From the NCBI GenBank assembly GCA_023388235.1, contig JAEWGQ010000119.1:1-15221 (forward strand): 15,221 nucleotides of DNA, read 5' to 3'. A program made the position numbers and the translations under genes. The notes beneath the pieces are model-generated. The model was not told the DNA's origin and made no database searches. It saw only the letters and a list, made by a program, of their open reading frames with translations. Positions 7,713 through 14,234 of the stretch are shown here, one piece after another. Numbering within the stretch: the first letter of the stretch is position 1; each line of letters begins with the position of its first letter. Origin of the DNA: Actinomycetes bacterium. GTDB lineage: Bacteria > Actinomycetota > Actinomycetes > Actinomycetales > Cellulomonadaceae.

Positions 7713-7718
7713 CAGAGT
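7713..7718 (+). promoter_or_regulatory. Candidate -10 element of tag (leaderless pattern)
   Basis: CAGAGT lies exactly six bases before the ATG at 7725, and no Shine-Dalgarno sequence is present. The same YANNNT-six bases-start arrangement precedes the mutT-like gene, the yeiH-like gene and the LysR gene in this window. Confidence 0.5.
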
Positions 7719-7724
7719 GTCGGC

Positions 7725-8369
7725 ATGACCAGCAGCGACCCGGCCGACCTCCTCCAGCACCCCGTCTCGTCCGCCACCGCCGCCGGGCGGCCGCCGGGGC
7801 GCCGGTGCTTCGGCGACGGCGACCCCCTGTACGAGCGCTACCACGACGAGGAGTGGGGCCGGCCGGTGCACGGCGAGCGCGAGCTCTACGAGCGCCTGAC
7901 CCTCGAGGCGTTCCAGTCCGGGCTCGCGTGGATCACCATCCTGCGCAAGCGCGAGGGCTTCCGGGCCGCGTTCGCGGGGTTCGACCCGGAGGTCGTCGCC
8001 GGGTACGACGAGCACGACGTCGAGCGGCTGCTCGCGGACACCGGGATCGTCCGGAACCGGGCGAAGGTCGCGGCGGCCGTGGCGAACGCCCGCGCGCTGC
8101 TGGACCTGCACGCGCGCGGCGGGTCGCTGGACGAGGTGTTCTGGTCGCACGCCCCCGACCCCGCCGCCCGGCCGCGCCCGCGCACGTTCGCCGAGGTGCC
8201 GGCGACCACCCCGGAGTCGGTCGCGCTGGCGAAGGAGCTCAAGCGGCTCGGCTTCCGGTTCGTCGGCCCGACCACCGCGTACGCGGCGATGCAGGCGTGC
8301 GGCATGGTGGACGACCACCTCGCGGACTGCCCCGTCGTGCTCGCCCGCGCCGGGGCCGGGGCCGGCTGA
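7725..8369 (+). CDS. tag: DNA-3-methyladenine glycosylase I (Tag), 214 aa
   Basis: This base-excision repair enzyme removes 3-methyladenine from alkylated DNA. After a 25-residue, poorly conserved N-terminus the sequence follows E. coli Tag closely: RCFGDGDPLYERYHDEEWG, then LEAFQSGLAWITILRKRE, FDPEVVAGYDEHDVERLL, GIVRNRAKVAAAVANARA and the tail GFRFVGPTTAYAAMQACGMV. The zinc ligands of the family are all present: C28, H40, H198 and C202, with the same H-x3-C spacing. The base-binding residues corresponding to E38 and W46 of E. coli are E61 and W69. The length is slightly above the 187 residues of E. coli Tag because of N- and C-terminal extensions; the C-terminus ends in a short Ala/Gly run. 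The ATG at 7725 fits the -10 element six bases upstream. It is probably monocistronic, as the methionine unit downstream has its own promoter. Confidence 0.95.
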   Translation: MTSSDPADLLQHPVSSATAAGRPPGRRCFGDGDPLYERYHDEEWGRPVHGERELYERLTLEAFQSGLAWITILRKREGFRAAFAGFDPEVVAGYDEHDVERLLADTGIVRNRAKVAAAVANARALLDLHARGGSLDEVFWSHAPDPAARPRPRTFAEVPATTPESVALAKELKRLGFRFVGPTTAYAAMQACGMVDDHLADCPVVLARAGAGAG

Positions 8370-8373
8370 CGCG

Positions 8374-8394
8374 CCGCCCGGGTGAACCGGGTGG
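8374..8394 (+). terminator. Hairpin after tag, possible terminator
   Basis: CCGCCCGG and CCGGGTGG pair over eight positions (one G-U) around a GTGAA loop, starting four bases after the tag stop codon. There is no T-run, so the terminator role is only likely from position. Confidence 0.4.
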
Positions 8395-8412
8395 GTGACG
8401 CATCAGGGGCAC

Positions 8413-8441
8413 TGGACGGACCCGCGCGCGCGCCCTACTGT
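8413..8441 (+). promoter_or_regulatory. Promoter of the riboswitch-metF-metE unit
   Basis: A -35-like TGGACG (8413-8418) and a -10 TACTGT (8436-8441) are separated by 17 bases. Transcription would start near 8448, directly at the 5' side of the riboswitch P1 helix at 8450, which is the expected position. Confidence 0.6.
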
Positions 8442-8449
8442 GGCGACAC

Positions 8450-8542
8450 CCATCCAGAGCGACCGAGAGACCTGGCTCGTCGACGTCGCAGCAACCCCCC
8501 TCCTCGCGGAGGGTGCGGGTGCTTCCGCCAGGATCGATGGAG
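8450..8542 (+). promoter_or_regulatory. SAM-clan riboswitch (SAM-I/SAM-IV superfamily) controlling metF-metE
   Basis: P1 is CCATC (8450-8454) with GATGG (8536-8540). P2 is GCGAC (8459-8463) with GTCGC (8485-8489), then a kink-turn-like element (GA at 8465-8466 against GTC bulge plus GA at 8479-8483), a GAG/CTC inner stem and the loop ACCTGG. The conserved AGCAACC follows (8490-8496). P3 is CCCTCC (8498-8503) with GGAGGG (8508-8513) and a TCGC loop. The core GGTGC (8518-8522) and TTCC come next. CCTGG in the P2 loop (8471-8475) is the exact complement of CCAGG at 8528-8532, giving a pseudoknot in the SAM-IV-like position. There is no P4 helix. The 3' strand of P1 overlaps the metF Shine-Dalgarno GGAG (8539-8542), so SAM binding would be expected to block translation. 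The subclass (SAM-I/IV variant most likely) is an inference. Confidence 0.87.
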
Positions 8543-8548
8543 CGAACG

Positions 8549-9604
8549 ATGAGCAGCACCGGCGCACGCGTCCCCGCCGAGGGACCCGCACCCGCGACCG
8601 AGCACGTCACCGACGGCCTCGGCGCCGTGGACCGCCCGACCGTGTCCTTCGAGCTGTTCCCGCCGCGCACCCCCGACGCCGCGTCGCGGCTGTGGGCGAC
8701 GGTCGAGCGGCTCGCCGCCGCGCGCCCGGACTTCGTCTCCGTGACGTACGGGGCCTCGGGGAGCACGCGCAGCACCACCCGCGCGCTCGTGCGGCGGCTG
8801 CTGCGCGAGACCTCCCTGACGCCCATCGCGCACCTGACCTGCGTCGCGACCTCCCGCGACGACCTCGCCCGCACGGTCGAGGAGTTCCTGGACGAGGGCG
8901 TCCGGGCGTTCCTCGCGCTGCGCGGCGACCCGCCGGCGGACGGCTCGTGGGCCCCGCACCCCGACGGGCTGCCGACCGCGAGCGCCCTGGTCGCCCTGCT
9001 GCGGGAGATCGAGGCCCGCCGGTGCGCCGCGAGCCCCGCGCAGGCCGTGCGTGCCGCGACCCGGCCGCTGTCCGTGGCGGTCGCGGCGTTCCCCCGCGGC
9101 AACGCCGGATCGGGCAGCACCCGCGAGCAGGACGTCGCCGCCCTGCTGGCCAAGCAGCAGGCGGGCGCGGACTTCGCGATCACGCAGGTGTTCTACGACG
9201 CCGCGTCGTACTGCGAGCTGGTGGCCCTGGCCCGGGACGCCGGGGTCACGATCCCGGTCGTCCCCGGGGTGATCCCGATGACCGACCCGGCCCGGCTGCG
9301 CCGGGTGCAGGAGCTCACCGGCGTCCCCGTCCCGGAGCGGGTCCTGGACGTCCTCGACGCGTTCGACCCGGACGACCCGGCCGACGCCGCCCGCCGGCTG
9401 CGCGCCGGCACCCGCATGGGCGTGGACCTGGTGCACGAGGTCCTCGACGGCGGTGCCCCCGGCGTCCACCTCTACACGTTCAACCAGCACGGCCCCGCGC
9501 TCGACCTGCTCGAGGGCGCCGGCCTGGGCGGCGACGCGCCCCGCGCGCACAGCCAGGTCGGTCCCGCCCCCGCGACCACCCCGACCCCCGTACCGACCAG
9601 CTGA
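8549..9604 (+). CDS. metF: 5,10-methylenetetrahydrofolate reductase MetF (351 aa)
   Basis: MetF reduces 5,10-methylene-THF to 5-methyl-THF with an FAD cofactor, supplying the methyl donor for methionine synthesis. Family signatures run in order along the TIM barrel: SFELFPPRT (E35, matching the catalytic Glu28 of E. coli), [23 protein letters not shown] (D127, matching the folate/flavin-contacting Asp120), [21 protein letters not shown] and the C-terminal GVHLYTFNQ. The protein has an N-terminal extension of about 30 residues and a Pro/Thr-rich tail of about 30 residues relative to the barrel. The ATG at 8549 is chosen over the in-frame ATG at 8537 because GGAG at 8539-8542 is correctly spaced only for the former. 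The gene is directly behind the SAM riboswitch and eight bases ahead of metE, so the two form an operon repressed when SAM is plentiful. Confidence 0.96.
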   Translation: MSSTGARVPAEGPAPATEHVTDGLGAVDRPTVSFELFPPRTPDAASRLWATVERLAAARPDFVSVTYGASGSTRSTTRALVRRLLRETSLTPIAHLTCVATSRDDLARTVEEFLDEGVRAFLALRGDPPADGSWAPHPDGLPTASALVALLREIEARRCAASPAQAVRAATRPLSVAVAAFPRGNAGSGSTREQDVAALLAKQQAGADFAITQVFYDAASYCELVALARDAGVTIPVVPGVIPMTDPARLRRVQELTGVPVPERVLDVLDAFDPDDPADAARRLRAGTRMGVDLVHEVLDGGAPGVHLYTFNQHGPALDLLEGAGLGGDAPRAHSQVGPAPATTPTPVPTS

Positions 9605-9612
9605 GGCGAGAG

Positions 9613-11961
9613 ATGACCGACCTGACCCACCCGTTCCCCTCCGGCACCGTCCTCGGCTACCCCCGGATCGGCCCGCGCCGCGAGCTCAAGAAGGCCCTGG
9701 AGCAGTTCTGGGCCGGCCGCGCGAGCGCCGAGGAGGTCGAGGCCACGGCCGCCGGCCTGCGCCGCCGCACCCGGACGCGGCTCGCCGCGCTCGGCCTGGA
9801 CACCCGCCTGCCCGCGATCCCCAGCGCGTTCTCGTTCTACGACCACGTGCTCGACGCGGCAGCCGTCCTCGGCGCGGTGCCCGACCGGTTCGCGGACCTC
9901 ACGACGGCGGACGGCGGCCTGGACCTCGCGGGGTACTCGACCGTCGCCCGCGGCCGCGGGGACGACCTGCCGCTCGAGATGACCAAGTGGTTCGACTCGA
10001 ACTACCACTACCTGGTGCCGGAGATCGGCCCCGGGACGGCGTTCCGGTACGCCAGCGACCGGCCCGTCCGCGAGCTCGCCGAGGGTCTCGCCGACGGCGT
10101 GCTCACCCGGCCCGTGCTCGTCGGGCCGGTGACGTTCCTGGCGCTCGCCAAGCCCGCGGAGGGCTCGCCCGAGGGCTTCCTGCCGATCGACCGCCTGGCC
10201 GACGTGCTGCCGGTGTACGCGGCGCTGCTCCGCGACCTGGCCCGCGCGGGCGCCACGTGGGTGCAGCTCGACGAGCCGGCGCTGGTGTCCGACTCGACCG
10301 GCGTGCCCGCCGACCGGCTGCTGGCGGCCGCCGCCGAGGCGTACCGCGCGCTCGCCACGGACCTGCCCGCCGCCGAGCGGCCGTCGATCCTGGTCGCGGC
10401 GCCCTACGGCGACCTCGGGGACGCGCTGCCGGTGCTGGCCGGCACCGACGTCGAGGGGCTCGCGGTCGACCTGGTCCGCGGGTCCGCCCCGGCGGCGCCC
10501 GTGCCCGGCCTCGCCGGCAAGGTGCTGGTCGGCGGCGTCGTCGACGGGCACAACGTGTGGCGCGCCGACCTCGACGCCGCGCTGGGGACGCTGGAGCACC
10601 TGGAGTCGCTCGGCGCCGCGCAGGTCGCGGTGTCGTCGTCGACCTCGCTGTTCCACCTCCCGCACGACGTCGAGGACGAGCCGGACCTCGACCCGACGCT
10701 GCGCTCGTGGCTGGCGTTCGCCGACCAGAAGATCGCCGAGGTCGTCACGCTCGCGACCGGCCTCACCGAGGGCCGCGAGGCCGTGCACGCCGAGCTGCTC
10801 GCCGCGTCCGACGCCCGCCGGTCCCGCGCGCAGGCGCCCGGCGTCGTCCGCCCCGACGTCCGCGCGCGCCTGGCGGACCTGCGCGAGGACGCGTTCCACC
10901 GCGGGGACTTCGCGGAGCGTCGCGCCGCGCAGACGGCCCGGCTGCGGCTGCCCGCGCTGCCGACCACGACGATCGGCTCGTTCCCGCAGACGGCCGAGAT
11001 CCGCGCCGCCCGCACGGCGTTCGGTCGCGGCGAGCTGACCGCGGACCAGTACGAGGACGCCATGCGCGCCGAGATCCGCCGCGTCGTCGAGCTCCAGGAG
11101 CAGATCGGCCTCGACGTGCTCGTGCACGGCGAGCCCGAGCGGAACGACATGGTGCAGTACTTCGCCGAGCACCTGGACGGGTTCGCGGTGACCACCAACG
11201 GCTGGGTCCAGTCCTACGGGTCGCGGTGCACGCGCCCGTCGATCCTGTGGGGCGACGTGTCCCGGCCGGCGCCCATCACGGTGCCGTGGACCACGTACAC
11301 CCAGTCGCTCACCCCGAAGCCGGTCAAGGGCATGCTCACCGGGCCCGTGACGATCCTGGCGTGGTCGTTCGTCCGCGACGACCAGCCCCTCGGGGACACC
11401 GCGAACCAGGTGGCGCTGGCGCTGCGGGACGAGGTCGCCGACCTGGAGGCCGCGGGCACGGCGATCGTGCAGGTGGACGAGCCCGCGCTCCGCGAGCTGC
11501 TGCCGCTGCGCGCCGAGGACCACGCGGCGTACCTGGACTGGTCGGTGCGGTCGTTCCGCCTGGCGACCTCGGGCGTGCGGCCGGACACCCAGATCCACAC
11601 GCACCTGTGCTACTCGGAGTTCGGCGAGGTCATCGGCGCGATCGACGGCCTCGACGCCGACGTGACGTCCATCGAGGCCGCGCGGTCGAAGATGGAGATC
11701 CTGGCCGACATCGCCGCCGAGGGGTACCCGCGCGGCATCGGGCCGGGGGTGTACGACATCCACTCCCCGCGCGTGCCGAGCGAGGCCGAGGTCACCGAGC
11801 TGCTCACCGCGGCGGTCCGGGCGATCGACCCCGACCAGCTGTGGGTGAACCCCGACTGCGGCCTGAAGACCCGCCGGTACGCGGAGGTCACGCCGTCGCT
11901 CGAGCACGTCCTGGCCGCGACGCGCACCGTCCGCGCCGCGCTGGCGGTGCCGACCGCCTGA
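9613..11961 (+). CDS. metE: Cobalamin-independent methionine synthase MetE (782 aa)
   Basis: MetE transfers a methyl group from 5-methyl-THF-polyglutamate to homocysteine, giving methionine without vitamin B12. The N-terminal barrel begins [16 protein letters not shown] (15-30) and includes [13 protein letters not shown]. The C-terminal catalytic barrel begins [10 protein letters not shown] (451-460) and carries [56 protein letters not shown] and QVDEPALRE. The zinc site is intact: H664 and C666 in [10 protein letters not shown]688 in TSIEAARS and C749 in NPDCGLKTR, equivalent to H641, C643, E665 and C726 of E. coli. The length is typical. The ATG follows the metF stop by eight bases with a modest GAGGCGAGAG upstream, consistent with coupled translation. 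No second riboswitch precedes it. The upstream leader control is therefore shared with metF. Confidence 0.97.
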   Translation: MTDLTHPFPSGTVLGYPRIGPRRELKKALEQFWAGRASAEEVEATAAGLRRRTRTRLAALGLDTRLPAIPSAFSFYDHVLDAAAVLGAVPDRFADLTTADGGLDLAGYSTVARGRGDDLPLEMTKWFDSNYHYLVPEIGPGTAFRYASDRPVRELAEGLADGVLTRPVLVGPVTFLALAKPAEGSPEGFLPIDRLADVLPVYAALLRDLARAGATWVQLDEPALVSDSTGVPADRLLAAAAEAYRALATDLPAAERPSILVAAPYGDLGDALPVLAGTDVEGLAVDLVRGSAPAAPVPGLAGKVLVGGVVDGHNVWRADLDAALGTLEHLESLGAAQVAVSSSTSLFHLPHDVEDEPDLDPTLRSWLAFADQKIAEVVTLATGLTEGREAVHAELLAASDARRSRAQAPGVVRPDVRARLADLREDAFHRGDFAERRAAQTARLRLPALPTTTIGSFPQTAEIRAARTAFGRGELTADQYEDAMRAEIRRVVELQEQIGLDVLVHGEPERNDMVQYFAEHLDGFAVTTNGWVQSYGSRCTRPSILWGDVSRPAPITVPWTTYTQSLTPKPVKGMLTGPVTILAWSFVRDDQPLGDTANQVALALRDEVADLEAAGTAIVQVDEPALRELLPLRAEDHAAYLDWSVRSFRLATSGVRPDTQIHTHLCYSEFGEVIGAIDGLDADVTSIEAARSKMEILADIAAEGYPRGIGPGVYDIHSPRVPSEAEVTELLTAAVRAIDPDQLWVNPDCGLKTRRYAEVTPSLEHVLAATRTVRAALAVPTA

Positions 11962-11985
11962 CGCCCACCCCGGCCCGCCGGACGA

Positions 11986-12023
11986 CGACGCCCCGGTCCC
12001 CCCGCGGGAGGACCGGGGCGTCG
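11986..12023. terminator. Bidirectional hairpin terminator between metE and hsp20
   Basis: A perfect 14-bp stem is formed by CGACGCCCCGGTCC (11986-11999) and GGACCGGGGCGTCG (12010-12023) around a ten-base loop. It sits 24 bases after the metE stop and 19 bases from the stop of the convergent hsp20 gene, so it can serve both transcripts. No T-run is present on either strand. Confidence 0.75.
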
Positions 12024-12042
12024 GTCGTGCCGGCCGCCGGCG

Positions 12043-12498
12043 TCAGGCGTTCGCGCGCTCCTGCGGCGCGTCGGCCCCGGCCTCGATGGTCGCCGGCGTC
12101 CCACCGGTCTGGACCTCGATGCGGCGCGGCTTGGCCTCCTCGGCCACCGGGATCGTCAGGGTGAGCACGCCGTCGGCGTACGACGCGTGGATGGCGTCCA
12201 GGTCGAGCCCGCGCCCCACGGTCAGCTGCCGGGCGTAGGTGCCGACCGGCCGCTCCTTGGCCAGCCACTGCTGGCCGTCCTCCGTGCGCGCGGTGCGCTG
12301 CGCCCGGATGGTCAGGGTGCGGTCGTCCACGTTCACGTCGATGGAGCCCGGGTCGGCGCCCGGCAGGTCGACGTGCAGGACGTAGTGGTCACCCGCGCGG
12401 TACAGGTCCATCGGCATGGACGCCGCGGCGCGCTGGGAGCCGAGCACCTGGCTCATGAGCCGGTCCATCTCCTGGAACGGGTCGAATCGCGTAGCCAC
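12043..12498 (-). CDS. Hsp20/alpha-crystallin family small heat-shock protein (151 aa)
   Basis: Small heat-shock proteins are ATP-independent holdases that bind unfolding proteins in the cytosol. The N-terminus (ATRFDPFQEMDRLMSQVLG) is the usual amphipathic opening of bacterial Hsp20. The alpha-crystallin domain covers about residues 29-120, with YVLHVDLPGADPGSIDVNV, LTIRAQR and the signature YADGVLTLTIPV (107-118). A C-terminal I-E-V (127-129) fits the IxI/V motif used for oligomer assembly. The start is GTG at 12498, with a near-perfect Shine-Dalgarno GGAGGTGA (12505-12512) six bases upstream. A CIRCE operator overlaps the promoter about 100 bases upstream, implying HrcA repression released by heat. 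The leader also folds around the Shine-Dalgarno sequence. The gene stands alone, convergent with metE. Confidence 0.95.
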   Translation of the reverse strand: MATRFDPFQEMDRLMSQVLGSQRAAASMPMDLYRAGDHYVLHVDLPGADPGSIDVNVDDRTLTIRAQRTARTEDGQQWLAKERPVGTYARQLTVGRGLDLDAIHASYADGVLTLTIPVAEEAKPRRIEVQTGGTPATIEAGADAPQERANA

Positions 12499-12500
12499 AG

Positions 12501-12580
12501 CCCGTCACCTCCCTCGAGTCCGACGGGTCCCGGCCGCTCCGGGACCGCGGTGCTGCTCCGGCGGGGAGACCCTCGCCGGA
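12501..12580 (-). promoter_or_regulatory. Structured hsp20 leader with three hairpins; candidate RNA thermometer
   Basis: Read on the minus strand, the leader first forms a stem closing CCGGCG against CGCCGG (12557-12580), then GGTCCCGG-AGCGG-CCGGGACC (12526-12546). Finally CCCGTC pairs with GACGGG (12501-12527), enclosing the Shine-Dalgarno GGAGGTGA, with an inner CTC/GAG pairing that covers part of it. The last two stems share two bases. Occlusion of the ribosome site is seen by base complementarity; temperature sensing is an inference, and the stems are GC-rich. Confidence 0.45.
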
Positions 12581-12596
12581 AGGGGCTACGGCACCT

Positions 12597-12626
12597 GTTC
12601 TAGCACTCACGACCCGAGAGTGCTAA
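12597..12626 (-). promoter_or_regulatory. Candidate hsp20 promoter beneath the CIRCE element
   Basis: On the minus strand, TTAGCA (12626-12621) and TAGAAC (12602-12597) are separated by 18 bases and match -35 and -10 consensus at four of six positions each. Transcription would start near 12590, giving a leader of about 90 bases. The operator covers both boxes. Confidence 0.5.
12600..12626 (-). promoter_or_regulatory. CIRCE element (HrcA repressor operator)
   Basis: The consensus TTAGCACTC-N9-GAGTGCTAA is matched at 17 of 18 arm positions: CTAGCACTC (12600-12608), nine bases, then GAGTGCTAA (12618-12626). This is the operator of the heat-shock repressor HrcA. It lies directly upstream of hsp20 and is on the correct side for it; the mutT-like gene ends (3' end) at 12666 and so is not the target. 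Confidence 0.93.
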
Positions 12627-12665
12627 CGATCGACGGACGTGTTCGCCCACAGCCGAACCCCCAGG

Positions 12666-13103
12666 TCAGGAGACCGTGGGCAGCCGGTGGCCGCCCTCCG
12701 TGGCGGCTGCCAGGGCCGACACGATGCGCACGTCGGCGTCCAGCCACGGCACGGTCAGCCACTCGCCGCGGGGCAGCCACAGCAGCGCGTCGTGCTCCAC
12801 CAGCGGCTCCGGCGTGCCCTGCGCGACCGTGGCGAGCCAGAGCCGCATCTCGTACCGGTCGCTGAGGTGCCAGGCGCCGCGGTCGGGCCCGGGCAGCTCC
12901 GCCCCGAGGGCCACCTCGACGCCGAGCTCCTCGCGCAGCTCGCGGTGCAGGGCGTCCTCGGGCTCCTCGCCGGGCTCGACCTTCCCGCCCGGGAACTCCC
13001 ACCGGCCGGCGAGGCTCACCGGCGAGCGGCGGCGTGCGGCGAGCAGGGCGGTCGGCGCGTCGAGGTCGTCGACCAGGGCGCCGGCGACGACGAGGACGGT
13101 CAT
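12666..13103 (-). CDS. MutT-like Nudix hydrolase, probable 8-oxo-dGTP diphosphatase (145 aa)
   Basis: The protein carries a complete Nudix box, G40-x5-E46-x7-R54-E-L-R-E-E-L-G-V62, preceded by GRWEFPGGKVEPGEE, which is the hallmark of MutT-type enzymes. Its length and the closing LPRGEWLTVPWLDADVRIV segment (a W..PADR..-like region) fit the (deoxy)nucleoside triphosphate pyrophosphohydrolase group that clears oxidised nucleotides such as 8-oxo-dGTP. The exact substrate cannot be read from the sequence; related CTP- or dCTP-type Nudix enzymes look similar. The ATG at 13103 has no Shine-Dalgarno but has a CACACT -10-like box six bases upstream, suggesting its own leaderless transcript. It lies 42 bases behind the yeiH-like gene on the same strand, so read-through from that gene is also possible. 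Confidence 0.9.
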   Translation of the reverse strand: MTVLVVAGALVDDLDAPTALLAARRRSPVSLAGRWEFPGGKVEPGEEPEDALHRELREELGVEVALGAELPGPDRGAWHLSDRYEMRLWLATVAQGTPEPLVEHDALLWLPRGEWLTVPWLDADVRIVSALAAATEGGHRLPTVS

Positions 13104-13109
13104 GGGAGG

Positions 13110-13115
13110 AGTGTG
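13110..13115 (-). promoter_or_regulatory. Candidate -10 element of the mutT-like gene (leaderless pattern)
   Basis: On the minus strand, CACACT is followed by CCTCCC (six bases) and then the ATG at 13103. CCTCCC is the complement of, not a copy of, a Shine-Dalgarno sequence, so no ribosome site is available. No -35 is evident. Confidence 0.45.
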
Positions 13116-13145
13116 CCAGCGCGGGCGCCCGGCCGCCGCGCCCGG

Positions 13146-14165
13146 TCAGCCCGCGAGCACCAGCCCGCCGAGGCTCACCCCGGCTGCCACCACGGTCGAC
13201 ACCGCGCCGAGCAGGAGCGGCCGCCCGCCGGTCCGCACCAGGCGCCCGACGTGGATCTGGGTGCCGAGCGCGGTCATCGCGGCCGCGAGCGCCAGCGTCG
13301 TGACCGGCTTCACGGCGGGCAGCACCGCGTCCGGCACCAGCCCGGCGGACCGGACCAGCACGGCCACGACGAAGCCGACGACGAACAGCGGCACCAGCGG
13401 CGCGCGCCGCCCCCCGGTCGGCGCCCCGGAGCGCCGGCGGACCACCCCGACGCCCGCCACCAGCGGGGCGAGCAGCAGGACGCGCGCGAGCTTCGCCACC
13501 ACCGCGACCGTGAGCGCCGCCGCGGACACCGTGCCGGCGGCCGCCACCACCTGGGCGACCTCGTGCACCGACATCCCCGCCCACAGCCCGGCGACGCGGT
13601 CGGACAGCCCGAGGGCGCCCGCGACGACCGGCAGGGCGACGAGCGCGATGCTCCCGTAGACCGTCACCAGCGCGACCGCCGTGGCGACGTCCTCCTCGTC
13701 GGCCTCCGCCACCGGGCTCATGCCCGCGACCGCCGCGGCGCCGCAGATGGAGAAGCCCGTGGCGACCAGCAGGGTCAGCGGGCGGCCCACCCCGAGCCGC
13801 GGACCCAGCCAGAGCGTGGCGGAGAACGTCGCGGCCACGGTCACCAGCAGCACCGCCACCTCGCGCAGCCCGAGCCCGAGCAGGTCCCCGAGCGAGAGCT
13901 GCAGCCCCAGCAGCACCACCCCGGCCCGCAGCAGCCGCCGTCCGGCCCACGCGAGGCCGGGGTCGAGCGCCGCGGGCACCAGGCCCGCCGACCGGGCGAC
14001 CGCGCCGACGGCGATCGCGACGAGCAGGCCGGGCAGGACCGGGACGACGAGCGTCAGGCCCGCGCAGAGAGCGGCGACCGCGACGGCGGCGAGCACCCCG
14101 GGGGCGAGCTCGCGCACCGACGAGGCGGCGCGGGAGGACGCGGTGGGCGTGGCAGGACTGGGCAC
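13146..14165 (-). CDS. yeiH: YeiH/UPF0324 family putative sulfate/sulfite exporter-type membrane protein (339 aa)
   Basis: This is a polytopic inner-membrane protein with about ten hydrophobic segments after a short Ser/Pro/Thr-rich N-terminus. Family landmarks are LLRAGVVLLGLQLSLGDL, the GFSICGAAAVAGMSPV segment, GLWAGMSVHEVAQVVAAAG in the middle, VVAKLARVLLLAPLV and AAMTALGTQIHVGRL near the end. The length matches the usual 340 residues or so of the UPF0324 (Cons_hypoth698) family, which databases label as putative sulfate exporters; the transported substrate is not firmly established. The GTG at 14165 is chosen because it gives the normal N-terminus and lies six bases from a CACGCT -10 box. 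It is divergent from a YeiE-type LysR gene, the same arrangement as in enterobacteria, which supports both assignments. The mutT-like gene follows on the same strand. Confidence 0.9.
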   Translation of the reverse strand: MPSPATPTASSRAASSVRELAPGVLAAVAVAALCAGLTLVVPVLPGLLVAIAVGAVARSAGLVPAALDPGLAWAGRRLLRAGVVLLGLQLSLGDLLGLGLREVAVLLVTVAATFSATLWLGPRLGVGRPLTLLVATGFSICGAAAVAGMSPVAEADEEDVATAVALVTVYGSIALVALPVVAGALGLSDRVAGLWAGMSVHEVAQVVAAAGTVSAAALTVAVVAKLARVLLLAPLVAGVGVVRRRSGAPTGGRRAPLVPLFVVGFVVAVLVRSAGLVPDAVLPAVKPVTTLALAAAMTALGTQIHVGRLVRTGGRPLLLGAVSTVVAAGVSLGGLVLAG

Positions 14166-14234
14166 GGTTCCAGCGTGCGCCCCCGGTGGGCCGCCGGGAA
14201 CGCCGGATCCGCTCGCGACCTCTAGCCTGAGGCT
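14166..14234. promoter_or_regulatory. Divergent promoter region between yeiH-like and yeiE-like genes
   Basis: This 69-base gap serves both genes. Minus strand: TTCCCG (14200-14195), 17 bases, CACGCT (14177-14172), six bases, GTG start. Plus strand: TAGCCT (14223-14228), six bases, ATG start; no clear -35. A dyad CCCGG-N7-CCGGG (14182-14198) overlaps the yeiH-side spacer and -35, and GTTCC/GGAAC arms (14167-14171 and 14196-14200) frame it. This dyad is a candidate binding site for the LysR-type regulator. Confidence 0.5.

Noticed and set aside
8537..8548. Alternative in-frame ATG for metF
   Set aside because: It lies inside the riboswitch P1 strand and has no Shine-Dalgarno at proper distance; the ATG at 8549 has GGAG six bases upstream.
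9453..12164. 903-codon plus-strand frame overlapping metF and metE
   Set aside because: Out of frame with the real genes, composed of Arg/Pro/Ala runs, and fully explained by GC codon bias.
12600..12626. HAIR (HspR) operator
   Set aside because: The arms match the HrcA CIRCE consensus with a nine-base spacer, not the CTTGAGT-N7-ACTCAAG pattern of HspR sites.
12639..14225. 528-codon plus-strand frame opposite mutT-like and yeiH genes
   Set aside because: His/Arg/Gln-rich antisense translation; the minus strand holds a complete Nudix box and a polytopic membrane protein.
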